Assembly (NCBI GenBank): GCA_026119855.1
Contig: JAOWBW010000322.1
Coordinates: forward strand, 868,001-932,000
Reading direction: 5' to 3'
Length of the DNA: 64,000 nucleotides
Origin: Campanula takesimana
Lineage: Eukaryota > Streptophyta > Magnoliopsida > Asterales > Campanulaceae
In this document: positions 1 through 11,947 of the stretch, piece after piece
Layout: each line of letters begins with the position of its first letter
Position numbering within the stretch: the stretch's first letter is position 1
Program-made: the position numbers and the translations under genes
Notes under the pieces: generated by a model
What the model was told of the DNA's origin: nothing
What the model saw: only the letters and a program-made list of their open reading frames with translations
Databases searched by the model: none

Positions 1-3000
1 ATCTTCCTCCCCTTTTAAGTACCCTGATAAATAAGTAAATTAATCACTTCAAAAAGCATTTTAAAGTAAGTTTAGTGTCAAAGACATTCATAGAAGAGCA
101 ACTGAAAAGATTAGCAATTGAACATTCTTAATGACTAAACAAAACCTTATAAATATAGACAGTTCCTTAGAAATTGATGATGTATATTTCCAGTCTTCAT
201 TTTTATCTTTCAGTTTTTGACTATGAGTATGTTTTAATTAGAACCTTTGAATTTTTTTTTTTTTTTTTTTTATATATATATATATAGGGGGGGGGGGGGG
301 GGGGGTGTTCCTCTATAAATTCATCCATCCCTCAAAGCATTTTTGAAAGAAAGCTCCCTGACTAAAAATCTTTATCAGACGTATTCAAGAAATGAACCAA
401 AGGTTCTTTCCCTTATTACTCTTGAAATGGCTATGTCGCAATGCATAGAAATGAAGTACTCCGTAGTAGTTACAAATTGAAAGGTCATCAACAGTGTAAC
501 GGATGGTGATTATTTACTCTTAAGACATGTAACTTGCTACGGAATATCCAACTAACATCAGGTAACCATAATGAGTACAAGTCTGTACAAGTCATCGACT
601 CTATTCATCGTATAAATCCCCTATTTTTCAAACCATAACATGAAGCATAAGAATACCTGTGCGCTTCCGAAAGGGCTTTTTCTATATGTGTAACATTCCT
701 TATCCCAAATGCAATTGTGTAACCATCCATTGTACCATCTTCAAAATTCAGCTTTTCTGCATCTCCCTCCACCCATATCAGGGATCCATCTTCTTTTAGT
801 CCTAAGTAGGTCAGATCAGATACAACTAATTATGTGAAAGTATTACCAAGAAAATAGCTATTAATATTTTCAAATACATTTTCCTAAAGTGTACATGGGT
901 TTCATCAATGTCCCTTCCACATTACCTCTCTCCTGAGCCCGCTTTTTACCAACGTTCAACATATTAGGATTAATGTCACAGACATAAATATGAGTTTCTT
1001 CCTGCAAATTATCTTCAATAACATCTGACAAGGCTCTCCGACTTACACTATTGATAGTGTCTAGGATCCTGAAAGCAACATCTCCTGCAAAACTAGAGAA
1101 ATGTTAACAAAGAACAAACTTATTTAATCAGTTATCCATTGAAAAGTACATCTCAAGCAACTGACATTTCAAGATGGATATATTCTTTTGTTAATGGTGG
1201 CGACAGGTGTTTCCCATAACGTCCAGTGGAATGGGTAAATATCTATCCCTATATGGAATCTCTATCACACACTTTGCTGTCTGAATATGATCTAGTCTAT
1301 CAGAATCAAGAAAAAATAGTCAATACAAAAGACGTGGAAACTGGGGAGGTCGGCGCCCACAATTTTTTTATTTTTTTTTTGCAAGGCATAACCTACTTGT
1401 GGTAAATTTGTCATTTTAATGGTCAGTGATACTCATTGATCACTTTCCATTACTTATATTAACAGTGACCAGGTGGAAGGGCCTTTTAATATTGTTTTAG
1501 TACCGCAAGTAGGTTAAAAAAATATTACAGGGGGGTAAAGCCTGAAACCGAAATACGACGGGTATTTCAACTATTTTTCCCTCGGAATTGTACCACACAG
1601 TATACAAGATTACTCTACAACAACAACAAAATCAATAAGGGGAATAATCCATTTACATGTTGCACCCACTTTGCTTCTCTTGGCAACTTATTTAAGGTGA
1701 GTAGCTAACAACAAAGGGATGTTTAAAGGAGTAAATTATGTTTCATGTACTCCAACAACGGAAGAGAGTAAGAAAAAGAAAGAAGCTAAACCAGATTAAA
1801 AAGTTTGCAGTTTGACAATCTGACATTATACAATTAAAAGGTCTTAGTATATATCCACACAATCCCAAGACCTTAGCTTATAGAACAAATCAGAACATCA
1901 AATCTTGCCTTTGCCTAAATGTGAGCACTCAAAGAGAAGAAATTAGTTATCTTCAAAGAAAGCTAACCTGTTCCACCAGCAACATCAAGATGCTTCATCC
2001 CAGGAAACGGGTTCAACTTTGAAACTAATCTGGAGATAGTTGGACAGAAAGAGAATTAGCTGACACTGAGTGTGTTATATTGCAAATAAGGAAATATCAT
2101 AAGCTTTATATGTCACCTTTCTTTCCACAATCTATGTAGTCCAGCACTCATCACGTCATTCATAAGGTCATAGCTTGAAGCAACACTGCTAAAGACATTA
2201 CCAACCATTTGACTCTTTTGTTCTTCCGGTACTTCTTTAAACCCTGGACATGTAACCTTCAGATGTCAGCATAAAGCTTAAGTTTATGGATATGAATCAG
2301 GATAAGTTAAGAAACAGAAATGCCCAAATCAGAAGGGGATTGGCGACGAAAACCATTAGCTACATAGATCACTTCCAGGAGCCAAATTAAGAATGATAAT
2401 GCATGGGGAAATGCATATCATTAATACCGGTCAAATCAGCCGCTTTTCAACAATAGAGTAAGGTCCACTGACCAAAATGTAATTACCCTTTATTCCAATT
2501 GACTGTGTTGGGCAACAATAATTCCTTTCGCCAAATGTTTTGTCAGATGTCAAATTATGCTCACTTCGTCACTTATGTCCCACTTGATTACCACAATCCA
2601 TGTTATGTTGGGCCTTCTCTTGCCACAAGCCTGGTCAACTCTTCCATAATGATTCATTTCTTTCTCTTTGCTGTGAAACCATCTCAAGTGTTTTTCCTCC
2701 AATTTTATAATAAGGACTATGCTCCTACTTATGGAAATATACATCAAACATATCTTCTTTATCTTTACTAAAAAATCATCTCAACATTCTCACTCCTATT
2801 AACCACATTTTACATTTTATAAAGATGTTACTTCCTTAGCCTAATATCCCAAACCATTAACTAGAGCAGGTGTAATAGTTGTCCTCTATGAAGGCAGACC
2901 AACAAACTAGGGAAAGTGTTTTGCTTTGCTGGATTTTCGAAACAAAAAACATCAAAGGTTTTTCATAAAGATGATACAACTGAATCTTAAAGAACGTCTG

Positions 3001-3654
3001 GTATGAATAGTTTGCACAATCACACTGGTGAGTGGCCCTAGACATAGAAAAATCATGTGAATGATTCCATATTATGAACTCTTAAGTAATTTAGACAAGG
3101 AGTTGACATCAGATTCGACAATCATATTTCTATGGAACATATATATTTCGCTCTGAATTAACCCACTATAAAGCTATTTTCAGATATCAAACTTGCTCGA
3201 CAAAAGCCATAACAACTGGAGGAGAAGAAATCAGGAGACCACAATAAGACAAAGGAGAATTGAAGGAACAAGACTACATACAACACAAGGTGATACACCA
3301 GTATTTCTCGTAGTTGTATAGTCAAAACTTTATCCATATTACAGATGCTGGACTTCGGGTAACCAATTCAAAACATCATCAGACCAAGAAGAAAACATAA
3401 AACATCAGCATTGATGCAACATTTAGTATTCATTTTGAATGAACAAAAAGAAAGGAAAACCAGCAGAAAGATTTACAACTCTTTATAAGATAATAACATA
3501 TTCGGTTCACCAATAATCAATCAAATTACACGAGTTTCAAGGACAAACATGAGCACTTACCAAAGCTGGTAGCATGAGAGTGCAACGTCGAAGCTGGAGT
3601 GAACATAGGTGATAGCCTGCTTCCCAATCTCCGTGAAATCATTTTCAATGCCAT
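1..3654 (-). CDS. COQ5: COQ5, 2-methoxy-6-polyprenyl-1,4-benzoquinol methylase, mitochondrial (3' end beyond window)
   Basis: SAM-dependent C-methyltransferase of ubiquinone synthesis, expected in the mitochondrial matrix. Minus-strand coding exons are 3561-3654, 2117-2243, 1968-2029, 926-1084, 657-801 and 1-23 (continues left); all joins have GT donors, AG acceptors and keep frame (203 codons visible; the family is near 290). Exon 1 encodes an Arg/Ser-rich presequence starting MALKMISRRLGSR. Then come the UbiE signatures: YDLMNDVMSAGLHRLW (exon 2), the SAM-binding LDVAGGTGDVAFRILD across exons 3-4, ICDINPNML-type VCDINPNMLNVGKKRA, and DGYTIAFGIRNVTHIEKAL. The window edge cuts the exon starting RVLKRGGR. 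The start was chosen because it is the first ATG ahead of the presequence and in frame with the family core. The sense of each exon is clear from family similarity; splice points are my reading by eye. Introns carry a small MITE (1389-1516). Confidence 0.93.
252..305. repeat. Compound low-complexity tract T20-(TA)8-G19
   Basis: A run of about 20 T passes into alternating TA and then about 19 G on the + strand, inside a COQ5 intron. The abrupt three-part structure is visible directly; exact lengths may be affected by sequencing slippage. Confidence 0.8.
1389..1516. mobile_element. Small TIR element in a COQ5 intron
   Basis: The ends read TAACCTACTTGTGGTA and TACCGCAAGTAGGTTA, a 16-bp inverted repeat with one mismatch, around 96 bp of AT-rich DNA. 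No clear target duplication, so the class is unknown. Confidence 0.5.
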
Positions 3655-3881
3655 AATTGGGCAGTCTGTTATGCCCCAAAAATGACCACATTAGATAAGA
3701 CATATTTGTTTAAAGAGCCCATTCATAATTGAAGGCATGTTAATTAATTAGTGGTATAGAGTACCCAAAAGACACAAGTGATTGACAATAGTAGTAACTA
3801 ATAAGATCAGTGAGACACCAATAGGGGAATTTGTATCCCCATGCATCATTTGCAGCTTAAAGTCTAACTATTACACTTAGG

Positions 3882-4136
3882 TACTGGCGGAGACACAGTA
3901 TGTGTTAAGGGGGTAATTGCCCTCCTTTCCTCTATAAAGTTGACCTATTTTGTACTATTAAATTTTGAAGAAATTGCTTTTCATCACTGAAAAATACACT
4001 TTTGCCCCTCTTTTGTATCAAGAAAAGATAACACTACATTATAATTTTTTTAAATGAAATTGAGGCGTTACATCTTACTATTCCATATTCAAAATAATTT
4101 TGACCTCCTTCAAAAAAAATCCTGCCTTCACCACTG
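3882..4136. mobile_element. hAT-type MITE (255 bp)
   Basis: Left end TACTGGCGGAGACAC and right end ...TTCACCACTG are degenerate inverted repeats of the CAGTGGCGGA type also found on the large hAT element at 27249-41998. Flanks CACTTAGG (3874-3881) and CACTTAAG (4137-4144) match at 7 of 8 bases, as expected for an old hAT target duplication. Confidence 0.7.
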
Positions 4137-4301
4137 CACTTAAGCGTAAATGAGCATCATTAAATCACTGCACCCCCAAAATGTTTTGCAAAGGTCATGT
4201 TCAGTTATGAATCAAGACTTGTATTAGAACTGTGATATTGGTGCTGCAAAGGAGGTTCCTAGTGTGGTGCTTATAGAGATGTCGATTGCAGAAAGCATAA
4301 A

Positions 4302-4570
4302 CTCCATCCGTCCCATAATAAAGGTTACTTATTTCCTTTTTGGGTGTCCCATAACAAAGGTTACTATCCCACATTTTTTTTATTCAATGGGACCCACTTG
4401 CCCAATCACAACAACAATCCACTTACTATTCATACCCCACATTTTTTTTCCTACTTTACTTTTCATGCTCACAAGTCACAACACGTACTCCACTAGGCAA
4501 CATTATATCTAATTTTCCTTAATTCTGGCATATTCAGTTTCGGATAACCTTTATTATGGGACATATGGAG
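4302..4570. mobile_element. Stowaway-like MITE (CTCC(C/A)TCCGTCCC family)
   Basis: Begins CTCCATCCGTCCCATAATA and ends with the inverse, TATTATGGGACATATGGAG; the subterminal repeat AAAGGTTAC also recurs inverted. This terminus belongs to the Tc1/mariner-derived MITE family seen at more than 20 places in this window. Confidence 0.8.
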
Positions 4571-5220
4571 CAGTTTATTTGACGGGTACATGACTGCTAA
4601 TTTTACTCGTAACTGTGGTAGATTATGGCACTATATAGCTGGATTTAGAGAAAAATAAAGCATTTAATCTACAAGAGACTTAGTGCTGGTTCACAGTAGA
4701 GTGGCGAAAGAGATAGGAAATGGAGGGTAGTCTGAGAGGTCTACTGAGCTTTTGCAGGCATAATCGTTAAACCTTGCAAATAAGTTGTACCACACTACTC
4801 TTAGTAATCATCAGACGCGTACAGAAAAGGTTGCTTTGAACATCTTCAAGTGATTATGCACTACCTTGATGTAAAAAATATATCATGGATAATAGGAAGC
4901 CTGTTAGAAGATGATACAAGACATGGAAGAAAGGGGAAGCATGCCAACTGAACCAAATACAATATAGAGAGACAGACGTGAAGCTTGAGTATATAAAAAG
5001 AAAAATTAGCTTGGAAAAGGGGGTAAAACACAGTAACAAGAACATTAACATTGTCAACGTATATATGATCACCGCTGTGAGTTCATCCAATAAAAGAGAA
5101 ACTGGTGGCTAATCATTAGAAATCTCAAATGCATCATGGTTCTGTGAGGCTATATTAGATCCACCTATCTAGTGCAAATATAATGTATAAAGTGGGTAAA
5201 TTTTTATTTTTATTTTGCAA

Positions 5221-5310
5221 AACAACAACCACCATCGAGCCTTAGTCCCAAAATGATTTGGGGTCGGCTAACATGAATCGTCATATGTAATCGTCAAAAA
5301 TGATTCCAAA
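5221..5310 (+). mobile_element. SINE-like 3' module fragment
   Basis: Contains GCCTTAGTCCCAAAATGATT then GGGGTCGGCTAACATGAATC, resembling the conserved 3' domain shared by many angiosperm SINEs. A second, diverged copy lies at 18858-18915. No A/B box or poly-A end is recognisable, so this is a fragment at best. Confidence 0.4.
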
Positions 5311-6469
5311 TTTTGTGTACATCGTTTTGTTACTTAAACGCGCATATCAGTTGCTGCTAGTGTTCAAGTTAAGGCTGGGGAACAACTGGATCATGTTATA
5401 GAAATTGACAGGGATACACAAAACGAGTTCCTATAGTGTTTTGAAATTTCTTTTTTGACATGGTTAAGATGATTCGGAATTTGGCATGGTAATGCTGATA
5501 TATAGCTCAATGATAAAGTGATGACATATATTTTCATGTCCTAGTCTCACTTTGGGCTATTATCTTGTTTATAAGGGTTACATAGTGGAATACTTTGATA
5601 TAAACCTGTTACTTGGTGCTCAAAGCATGAAAAGGATTGAAGGTCTTTTTTAGCAAAATTCAGTTGTTGCCACATTTACTATTTGGCTGAAAACAAGTAT
5701 TTAGCTACAATTTCTTTAAGTGCAATCAAGCTGCTGCCTTCTTTACATGGGTGATAAGCAGAAAACATGTAAATCAATAGAAATTTCACCATAGATACTA
5801 AGGATGCAATACATGTTTTATTGAGATGTATGCTTTGATAAATAAGGTTCAGCATTTTCTGCTGTGTTTCATAAGGGCAATGGTGGTATGCAGTTGAGAG
5901 ATTAACGTGGAAGAAAAAAGTTGATGGGGAGATAGTGAGGAGAAATAAGAAAATCGTGCTTGGGATAAAGAATAGCCTATTTTTTATGTTCTACCAAATT
6001 TGCCTATTCAGGACATTTCGAACTCAAAAGTTTTCTTGGGAAATGTGTGCTAGTATGAATGTATACATGAACTTAAGATCATGCTGCTTGGTAATGGCAA
6101 CCTTTTAATCTTTCAATCTGTATCAGTAATTGTTATTGTAATTGCTGGGTCACACTCAGATTATGTATCTAACTATTTTGTTGTTCTTTCCAAATGGGTA
6201 ATAAAACTATGATTTTCGATTTCCCTCTTGATCCCTTATTTCTGTGCGTCAACCACTGGAATATTAATGCCATGTCTTAAATAAATGAATCTAAAGAAAC
6301 GTGGAGTAATAGTTTCATTGGGGCAATAAAACAAACACTTGTTGAACATTGAATCATTGACCAATGTATAAACCGTAAACAACCAAACACCAAACATGAA
6401 AATGTTGATGTGAAATTAACATTTATGACATCGCAACTCACAAAGGCAATTACATTACGGGGGCATAAA

Positions 6470-6715
6470 ATCATGCAAAATCGGGGAACAATGAAGCTCT
6501 TCGAAGTTGGTAGAGATACGGACCTGGATGTGCGGATAGGAAGATGAATCTCGCAGCAGGAGAAGCACAGAGCGCACGAATTTGTCACTTCCGATCTGGA
6601 AAACAATGAAGCTCTTCGAAATTGGCGGTGACAGCGTTAAGCGGAGGAAGTTCTTGAGCGTGGCCGCTCCTGAGGCGCAACAGGTGGTGCGCGAAAGGAC
6701 GAACCAAAACTAAGG
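6470..6715. other. GC-richer patch with a repeated MKLFE-encoding segment
   Basis: In an AT-rich surrounding, this stretch is clearly richer in G+C. The segment ACAATGAAGCTCTTCGAA occurs twice, 115 bp apart (ATGs at 6491 and 6606). Each opens a short + strand frame (MKLFEVGRD... of 17 codons and MKLFEIGGD... of about 34 codons, ending before 6715). I do not recognise a protein. It may be an eroded exon, a 5' leader, or a captured gene fragment. Confidence 0.35.
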
Positions 6716-7440
6716 AAAGTAAGGTAGGAAATTTAATGAGAATGAGCGGGAGGAATAGTAAAGATTTTTTGCCATTTTAATTTTAGGAAGTTGACATATA
6801 TTCTGTGATAGATTAAAAAGGAAAGGTGAACATATACTTTGGGACGGGTGAAGTAGTTGTTTTCCTTGCTGCATTAATTGTGTGGACACCCTCCCCGTCA
6901 AGTAGGTTCATTGATGATGACTCCGTAATCGTTAATTTTTCTCTTAATACTTTGTAATTTGATTTTAGTTTGTTCGACGAAAATTTATAGTTGAGTTTGA
7001 CAAGGATTTTATGGGTAGAAATGTGTAAGGGTATTTTAGACTTCTTGTATTTTACAATCACTTATATTATATGGTAGCCAAACATATTTTGAAATCACTT
7101 TTGACATATAAACGCACTTTTAAGAATTGGTAGCCAAACATAAAAATGTGTTTCTGATAATCACTTTTATTAGAATCAATTATTAAAAAGCACTTTTAAA
7201 TAATCAGAATCAATGCCAAACTCAAGTCTCTATTTTGCAACCTTAATATCATATTTTGGACATGAATACATATTTTCAGGTACGGTATATTTCTCAGAAT
7301 ATTTTACAACAATTCTAATTACAATATGGAACCAAACTTTCTTATATTGCTATACTTACAACAAATAACCAAATTCAATACTAAGATGTAATTTAAGAAA
7401 CAAGTACAACTGTACAAGTCCAAGCATAGTTCAAACAAAC

Positions 7441-7882
7441 TCAAGCAAATGAGCACTCTTTAGGAAATCCTTGAGGAAACCTTTTAGTATCAGAACAATA
7501 GTTATAGATCATGTAATTCTTTTGCACCCATTTCATTCTTCCTAGGCCGGTACTACTCAATGATTCGGTTAGCCATGACGAGCTACTTGAACACGAAGAA
7601 GAACGGGTGCACGTTTGTGCATTAAAGTTACGGTATGAGGCAGTGAAAGGCGCGTGGCTCCAATCAGTCTTAACACGCCCGCCTTGTGTAGCCCAATCAT
7701 CAGCGTTCCAAAGACTCGAGTATAACCTCATTGGTTGGTTCTTTGGGAATCCAATGTTGTACGATTCCATGTTCTTGAATTGTCTTATAGGAGTCCCATC
7801 CACATAAAAGCTACATAACATATGAAAAGCAACAATTAGATTATTTTAAATAGTTGCAATATATACATATATATGATATATA

Positions 7883-7962
<80 letters not shown>

Positions 7963-8511
7963 TATTTACATGATGCCATGGGGGTTCCATAGGATGGAAT
8001 ACGTGTGGAAGTCCTTTGTAGGGTCAAACCAAAGATAAAATTGTTGTTCTCTATTGCCTTTCCCTTGAGTGAAAACATTTGTATGTAATATGTAAGGATC
8101 ACCACTTAGGTTACCAAGAAACTCAAAGTCAATCTCGTCATGTGTTGACCCTAGCGACGACAACTGCAACAATTCATTATGATTAGTCTTTGTAAGAGAT
8201 TACAAAATATATGTCAAACTTGAGCATAATAGACAAAAACTCACGTAATAAGTAGTAACTGTGCCAGCTGAATTGCCTGGTACGAGCTTTATCTGCATGT
8301 CGATCTTTCCAAACAAGTATTGTTTCTTCGACTTGAATCCTGAACCAGATGACTTATCAAGAGAAAGGGTTAAAAATTGCCCGTTCTCGAGTACTTTTAC
8401 ATGATCATTACCCCAAGTGACATCGAATTCTTGGTTGAAGTTGCCTACGGCGGATGCCACCACCAAGAAGTTGAGCAAAAGAGATGTTACTATCACAAAA
8501 ATGGTAGCCAT
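7441..8511 (-). CDS. Xyloglucan endotransglucosylase/hydrolase (XTH, GH16)
   Basis: Secreted wall enzyme that cuts and rejoins xyloglucan chains. Minus-strand exons are 8245-8511, 7970-8163 and 7441-7810, giving 831 bp (276 aa), normal for the family. The first 22 or so residues form a signal peptide (MATIFVIVTSLLLNFLVV...). The GH16 active-site motif THDEIDFEFLG spans about residues 96-106, with E99 the nucleophile and E103 the acid/base by family rule, followed at once by the conserved N-glycosylation site NLS. The C-terminal XET_C domain is intact, ending in YNYCSDTKRF...KEC with its paired cysteines. Composition resembles the group I/II XTHs (XTH22-25 type); the exact ortholog is not claimed. 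The intron between exons 2 and 3 holds a long TA/GA microsatellite. Donors and acceptors are canonical and all phases agree. Confidence 0.95.
7889..7956. repeat. (TA)n-(GA)n microsatellite in XTH intron
   Basis: About 32 bp of TA passes directly into about 37 bp of GA, 13 bp short of the donor site of XTH exon 2 (on the minus strand it is a TC tract just after the 5' splice site). Confidence 0.9.
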
Positions 8512-8577
8512 GGTTGTGAATTATAAATGGGAAAGAGGGTTTTTGTGTTGTGATAAAATCAAATGCATGAGAAATTG

Positions 8578-8586
8578 GTTTATATA
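8578..8586 (-). promoter_or_regulatory. Putative TATA box of the XTH gene
   Basis: On the minus strand this reads CTATATAAACC about 70 bp upstream of the XTH ATG, the spacing expected for a plant TATA box with a short leader. Confidence 0.6.
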
Positions 8587-8974
8587 GTGATAAAAGAAGG
8601 AGATGATTGTATTGAAGTGGTTGAGAAATATGCATGGGGAAATGATCCATGATAGTGAAATGCAAGAGGTTTGTGTTGACTTGGCTTTGGTATATATGAC
8701 AGCTAATGCAATAATTTTTTTAAATTTTTGTAAAGTTACATTTAGAATCACAAGTGCATGGTATTGGACCTATTAGTGTGCTTGATATTTTAATCTAAAC
8801 CTTTTGCCATGCATTTTTCAAGTTGTAATCGGACCGGTTTGTTATATGAGATTAAAACAAATTTAGGAATTTGGGTTTAATAAATCTTGAAGTCTATATG
8901 TTGCACTAGTAGATAAGACATATTCGGTAACCGGTCAGTAGGGAATTGATTTTTTTCGTGGTAACTGGTCAGTG

Positions 8975-9220
8975 CTCCGTCTCATCTCACTTGAGGCTTA
9001 AAAAATAAGCACAAGAATTAAAGAAACGTAACTTATGTATGGTAGAAAATGAAGAGAGAGAATGAGTGGGGTAAATAATAGTGTTTGTTAAATAAATTGA
9101 GTGGTGAAAAATAAAGAGAGAGAACGAGTGGTGGGATAGATAGAATATAAAATTATACTCAAGTGAGCTGGGAACTGACCAAAATAGAAATTAATGTCAA
9201 GTGAGCTCAGACGGAAGGAG
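8975..9220. mobile_element. Stowaway-like MITE
   Basis: Starts CTCCGTCTCATCTCACTTGAG and ends CTCAAGTGAGCTCAGACGGAAGGAG in inverse order with TA on the right. Internal AGAGAGAATGAGTGG is shared with other copies of the family. Confidence 0.75.
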
Positions 9221-9434
9221 TATGTCGATATGATATAGGCTTTAAGATATTATAATTTATACATTATTGTGGCTAAGTAATGCATGTTTGTTCAAATTTC
9301 AAAATCAAAAGAAATGTTGGAAAGCTAGTTGAGAGAAAGGGATGGATGGATGGTTAGGCAAGGTTCCATAATCTTAACAGCTGGCTATTGCAATGCTAAG
9401 AATTGACTACTCTTCTAGTAATTGGCTAAATTTA

Positions 9435-9666
9435 TCTGGTCCAAAATAATTGTCGCTTTTGGTCAATCAGATGTAACTTTGACCAATAATTTAAATAAAA
9501 AATAATGATGCTATTAAAAATCTAAAATTTGTCATTGTATTATAATTAATAATACTTTTAATAACATTTTTAGATTTTTATTAGGATCATTATTTTTTGT
9601 TTAAATTTATTGGATAAACTTACATCTGTTTGACCAAAAGTGACAGTTATTTTGGACCAGAGGGAG
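9435..9666. mobile_element. Palindromic Stowaway-like MITE
   Basis: Left TCTGGTCCAAAATAATTGTC and right GACAGTTATTTTGGACCAGA are inverted, and the arms remain complementary far inward (ATCTAAAATTTGTC.../...TTTTTAGAT). TA lies at both outer ends. Confidence 0.75.
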
Positions 9667-9814
9667 TACTACTTAAAGAAGTTGACTTGTCATGAGGAAA
9701 AAAAAAGAAAAAAAAATGTTTTCTTCTTCCCAAGTTTTGCATTCGCCGTCTCTATGTCCCAAAATTTTAATTAGAAGATGATCACTTTTAAACAATCAAG
9801 AGGTGGTCTCCCAC

Positions 9815-10788
9815 GAGAACAAGGGGATCCGTCTCATGTATGAGACGGGTCGCCCCAGGACCCAGGGGGCATGACCCACCACATGGCAGCCTCCCATAGG
9901 CCCCCCCCACAAAAAAATGGTTTTTTTTGAGTTTTTATATTATTTTTTCGGCTTTTCCGACGTTTACCAAAAGTAATAGTTACCATAACTTAATGTAATG
10001 ACTGTATACATATAAAGTAACATTGATCATAAGTAAACGTAACACCTGTTTTACAAAAACAAAAGCTCGTTTTACCCATTTTTTCAAATTTAATACTAAC
10101 TATAATTACATGTAACCCAAACAATATCTAAATGTAATTATCATTTATACTGAAATGTAATAATGCTTTTGCAAAAATGTAAAATATTATGTATTTTGAT
10201 TTAATTTTTTGAAAGAAAGTAACATTTGAAAAGTAACAACTCATATATATGAATGTAATTGCTTGTACAAGTAAATGTAACACTTTAATAAAAGAAATTA
10301 TAACATATTTCTATAGATAATGTAATACTTTTACATGTAACACTAATCAAGTATTTTTAGCTCTAAAAATGTAAATGGTTGAATTATTACTTTTTCTATA
10401 CATATGTGTTACAATTTATGTATAAACATTATTACATATAAGTAACACGTTCGTTACATTTTAGTTGTAATAAGTATTACTTTTGGCAAGCGAAAAAAAC
10501 ATAGAAAAAAACACTGTTACTTTTCTGTATATATGTATTATTTTTATGTATACAAACTGTTACTTTATATGTATACAGTCATTACATTAAGTTATAGTAA
10601 CTATTACTTTTGACAAACCGAAAAAAAACCAAAAAAAAATATAAAAATTAAAAAAATAAAATAAAATTGTGCCTATGAGAGGCTGCCACGTGGCAGGGTC
10701 GCCCCCTGGGTGATGGAGCTGGTTCAATGGGCCGGGTTATGGGTCAAAAATGACTCGTCTCATCCATGAGACGGGTCATAGTGTTCTC
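9815..10788. mobile_element. Foldback TIR element (~970 bp), class uncertain
   Basis: Outer ends GAGAACA are inverted, followed on both sides by a small palindrome GTCTCATGTATGAGAC / GTCTCATCCATGAGAC. Further in, GGGTCGCCCC, GGCAGCCTCCCATAGGC and then a long AT-rich arm (TTTACCAAAAGTAATAGTTAC..., ...GTAACTATTACTTTTGACAAA) are also inverted, so most of the element could fold on itself. No ORF. I see no convincing target duplication. Confidence 0.65.
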
Positions 10789-11052
10789 ACATAAGTTTTT
10801 GTCAGCAATCAAATGGCAAGGACTCATAATGTTTTTACTATTCACTTTCTTTCTTTTTTTTTGAAACTTTACCATTCATATTCTCAACATTTGATTTTCA
10901 TGATCAAATAAAAACAATAAGTTTCAAAATATAAATGATTAGTGAGAAAAAAAAAAGGCAAGGTATTATTCCTTTTTATAAAATGTTACTAATTTTGAAA
11001 CATTTTTTTGAAAAGGGACATTCATTCAGAGGTGGAAAAAGTAATTAAAAAA

Positions 11053-11234
11053 TAGTGTGTTTTGAGGGAAACTAGTTCTTTTATAAGTTATAAAAAAGCC
11101 TGTTTTTAACTCTTAACCCCTAAACATGAAACCCTAAACTCTAAACCTGAAACCCTAAACCCTAAACCTTAAATCCTATAAAAACATGATTTTTTATAAC
11201 TTATAGAGGAACTAGTTTCCCCCAAAATTTTCTC
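11053..11234. mobile_element. Mutator-like MITE with telomere-like repeat loop (copy 1)
   Basis: Inverted arms of about 50 bp (GGGAAACTAGTTC...ATAAGTTATAAAAAA) flank a loop of degenerate AAACCCTAAACCC repeats. The right end GAGAAAATTTTGGGGG (minus strand) is identical to copy 2 at 54360-54527. Flanking ATTAAAAAA and TTTAAAAAA match at 8 of 9 bases, consistent with a Mutator-type 9-bp duplication. Confidence 0.75.
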
Positions 11235-11919
11235 TTTAAAAAAAAAAAAAGTTTTCTCCATCTCACCACGATGATAGTCTATTACTATTTTCAAATATTT
11301 TAACGATTTATCTTATTTTTGTCATTATTTTTAATGGATTTAATTATTACTTTATTGTTCCTTTTATTTCTTTGCTAACTCCTATCCCCCATTTCTCCTA
11401 GTTGAATGAAATTAGCATAACAATTTTGAAAATAAAATTATTATTTTTTTAAGCAAAAACATAATGGTATGGGATCATGTTTGGGAGCTTAGAGCGTACA
11501 AAACAAATGAAAATCATATGCTTTATGTACTCCCACGGATAGTCTCAAGTTAACTTTAACGATCAATTTGATTAAATTTAATCAAAAGAAATACAAATTC
11601 AGTAGTCCAATAAAATTCGAAGATGGTTGTTAATAATATCATTAATAATGCATCAGTAAAAATTAAAATAAAAAAAAATCTTTAGGATATGATTGTTACA
11701 ATTTTTTCGTTGAAGTTCAATAGCATTAACCATTCAAATCAAAGTAAAACTATTTCTTTTAGACTGAAGAGATATTAATTTTATTATTCTATTTTGTCGT
11801 CCTCAAAAATACAGTATGAGGATAATAACTCTCTGTCTACTTTTATTGGTGGGCTACATCTATAATTGTAGGCAATTAAGAGCTATAAAAAACTTTAAGT
11901 CAGTTTCATGTACCGTCAA

Positions 11920-11947
11920 CTAGTAGGTAACCCGTGCTTCGCAAGGG
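11920..11947 (-). mobile_element. Helitron 3' terminus
   Basis: On the minus strand: hairpin CCCTTGC-GAA-GCACGGG, then TTACCTA, then CTAG followed by host T, the layout of a Helitron 3' end. The element must extend to the right. Its 5' end was not found, so the full span (which may include the AT minisatellite to about 15.4 kb) is unknown. Confidence 0.65.

Larger units (their letters stand above)
3655..7440. other. Intergenic region upstream of COQ5 and downstream of XTH
   Basis: No convincing gene. It holds the COQ5 promoter (not pinpointed, no obvious TATA box near the start), a hAT MITE, a Stowaway MITE, a SINE-like fragment, a GC-richer patch at 6470-6715 and a decayed Stowaway near 6720-6857. 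The open frames at 4264-4512, 4854-5090 and 6277-6606 have no recognisable domain and two of them lie on MITE or low-complexity sequence. Confidence 0.6.
8588..11052. other. Gene-free region upstream of XTH
   Basis: No gene seen. Apart from XTH promoter sequence it holds two Stowaway-like MITEs and a ~1 kb foldback element, listed separately; the rest is plain AT-rich DNA. Confidence 0.7.

Noticed and set aside
4264..4512. 82-codon + strand frame
   Set aside because: Lies mostly within a Stowaway MITE.
11100..11175. Telomere or chromosome end
   Set aside because: Only a few degenerate repeats, enclosed by MITE arms and flanked by normal DNA on both sides.
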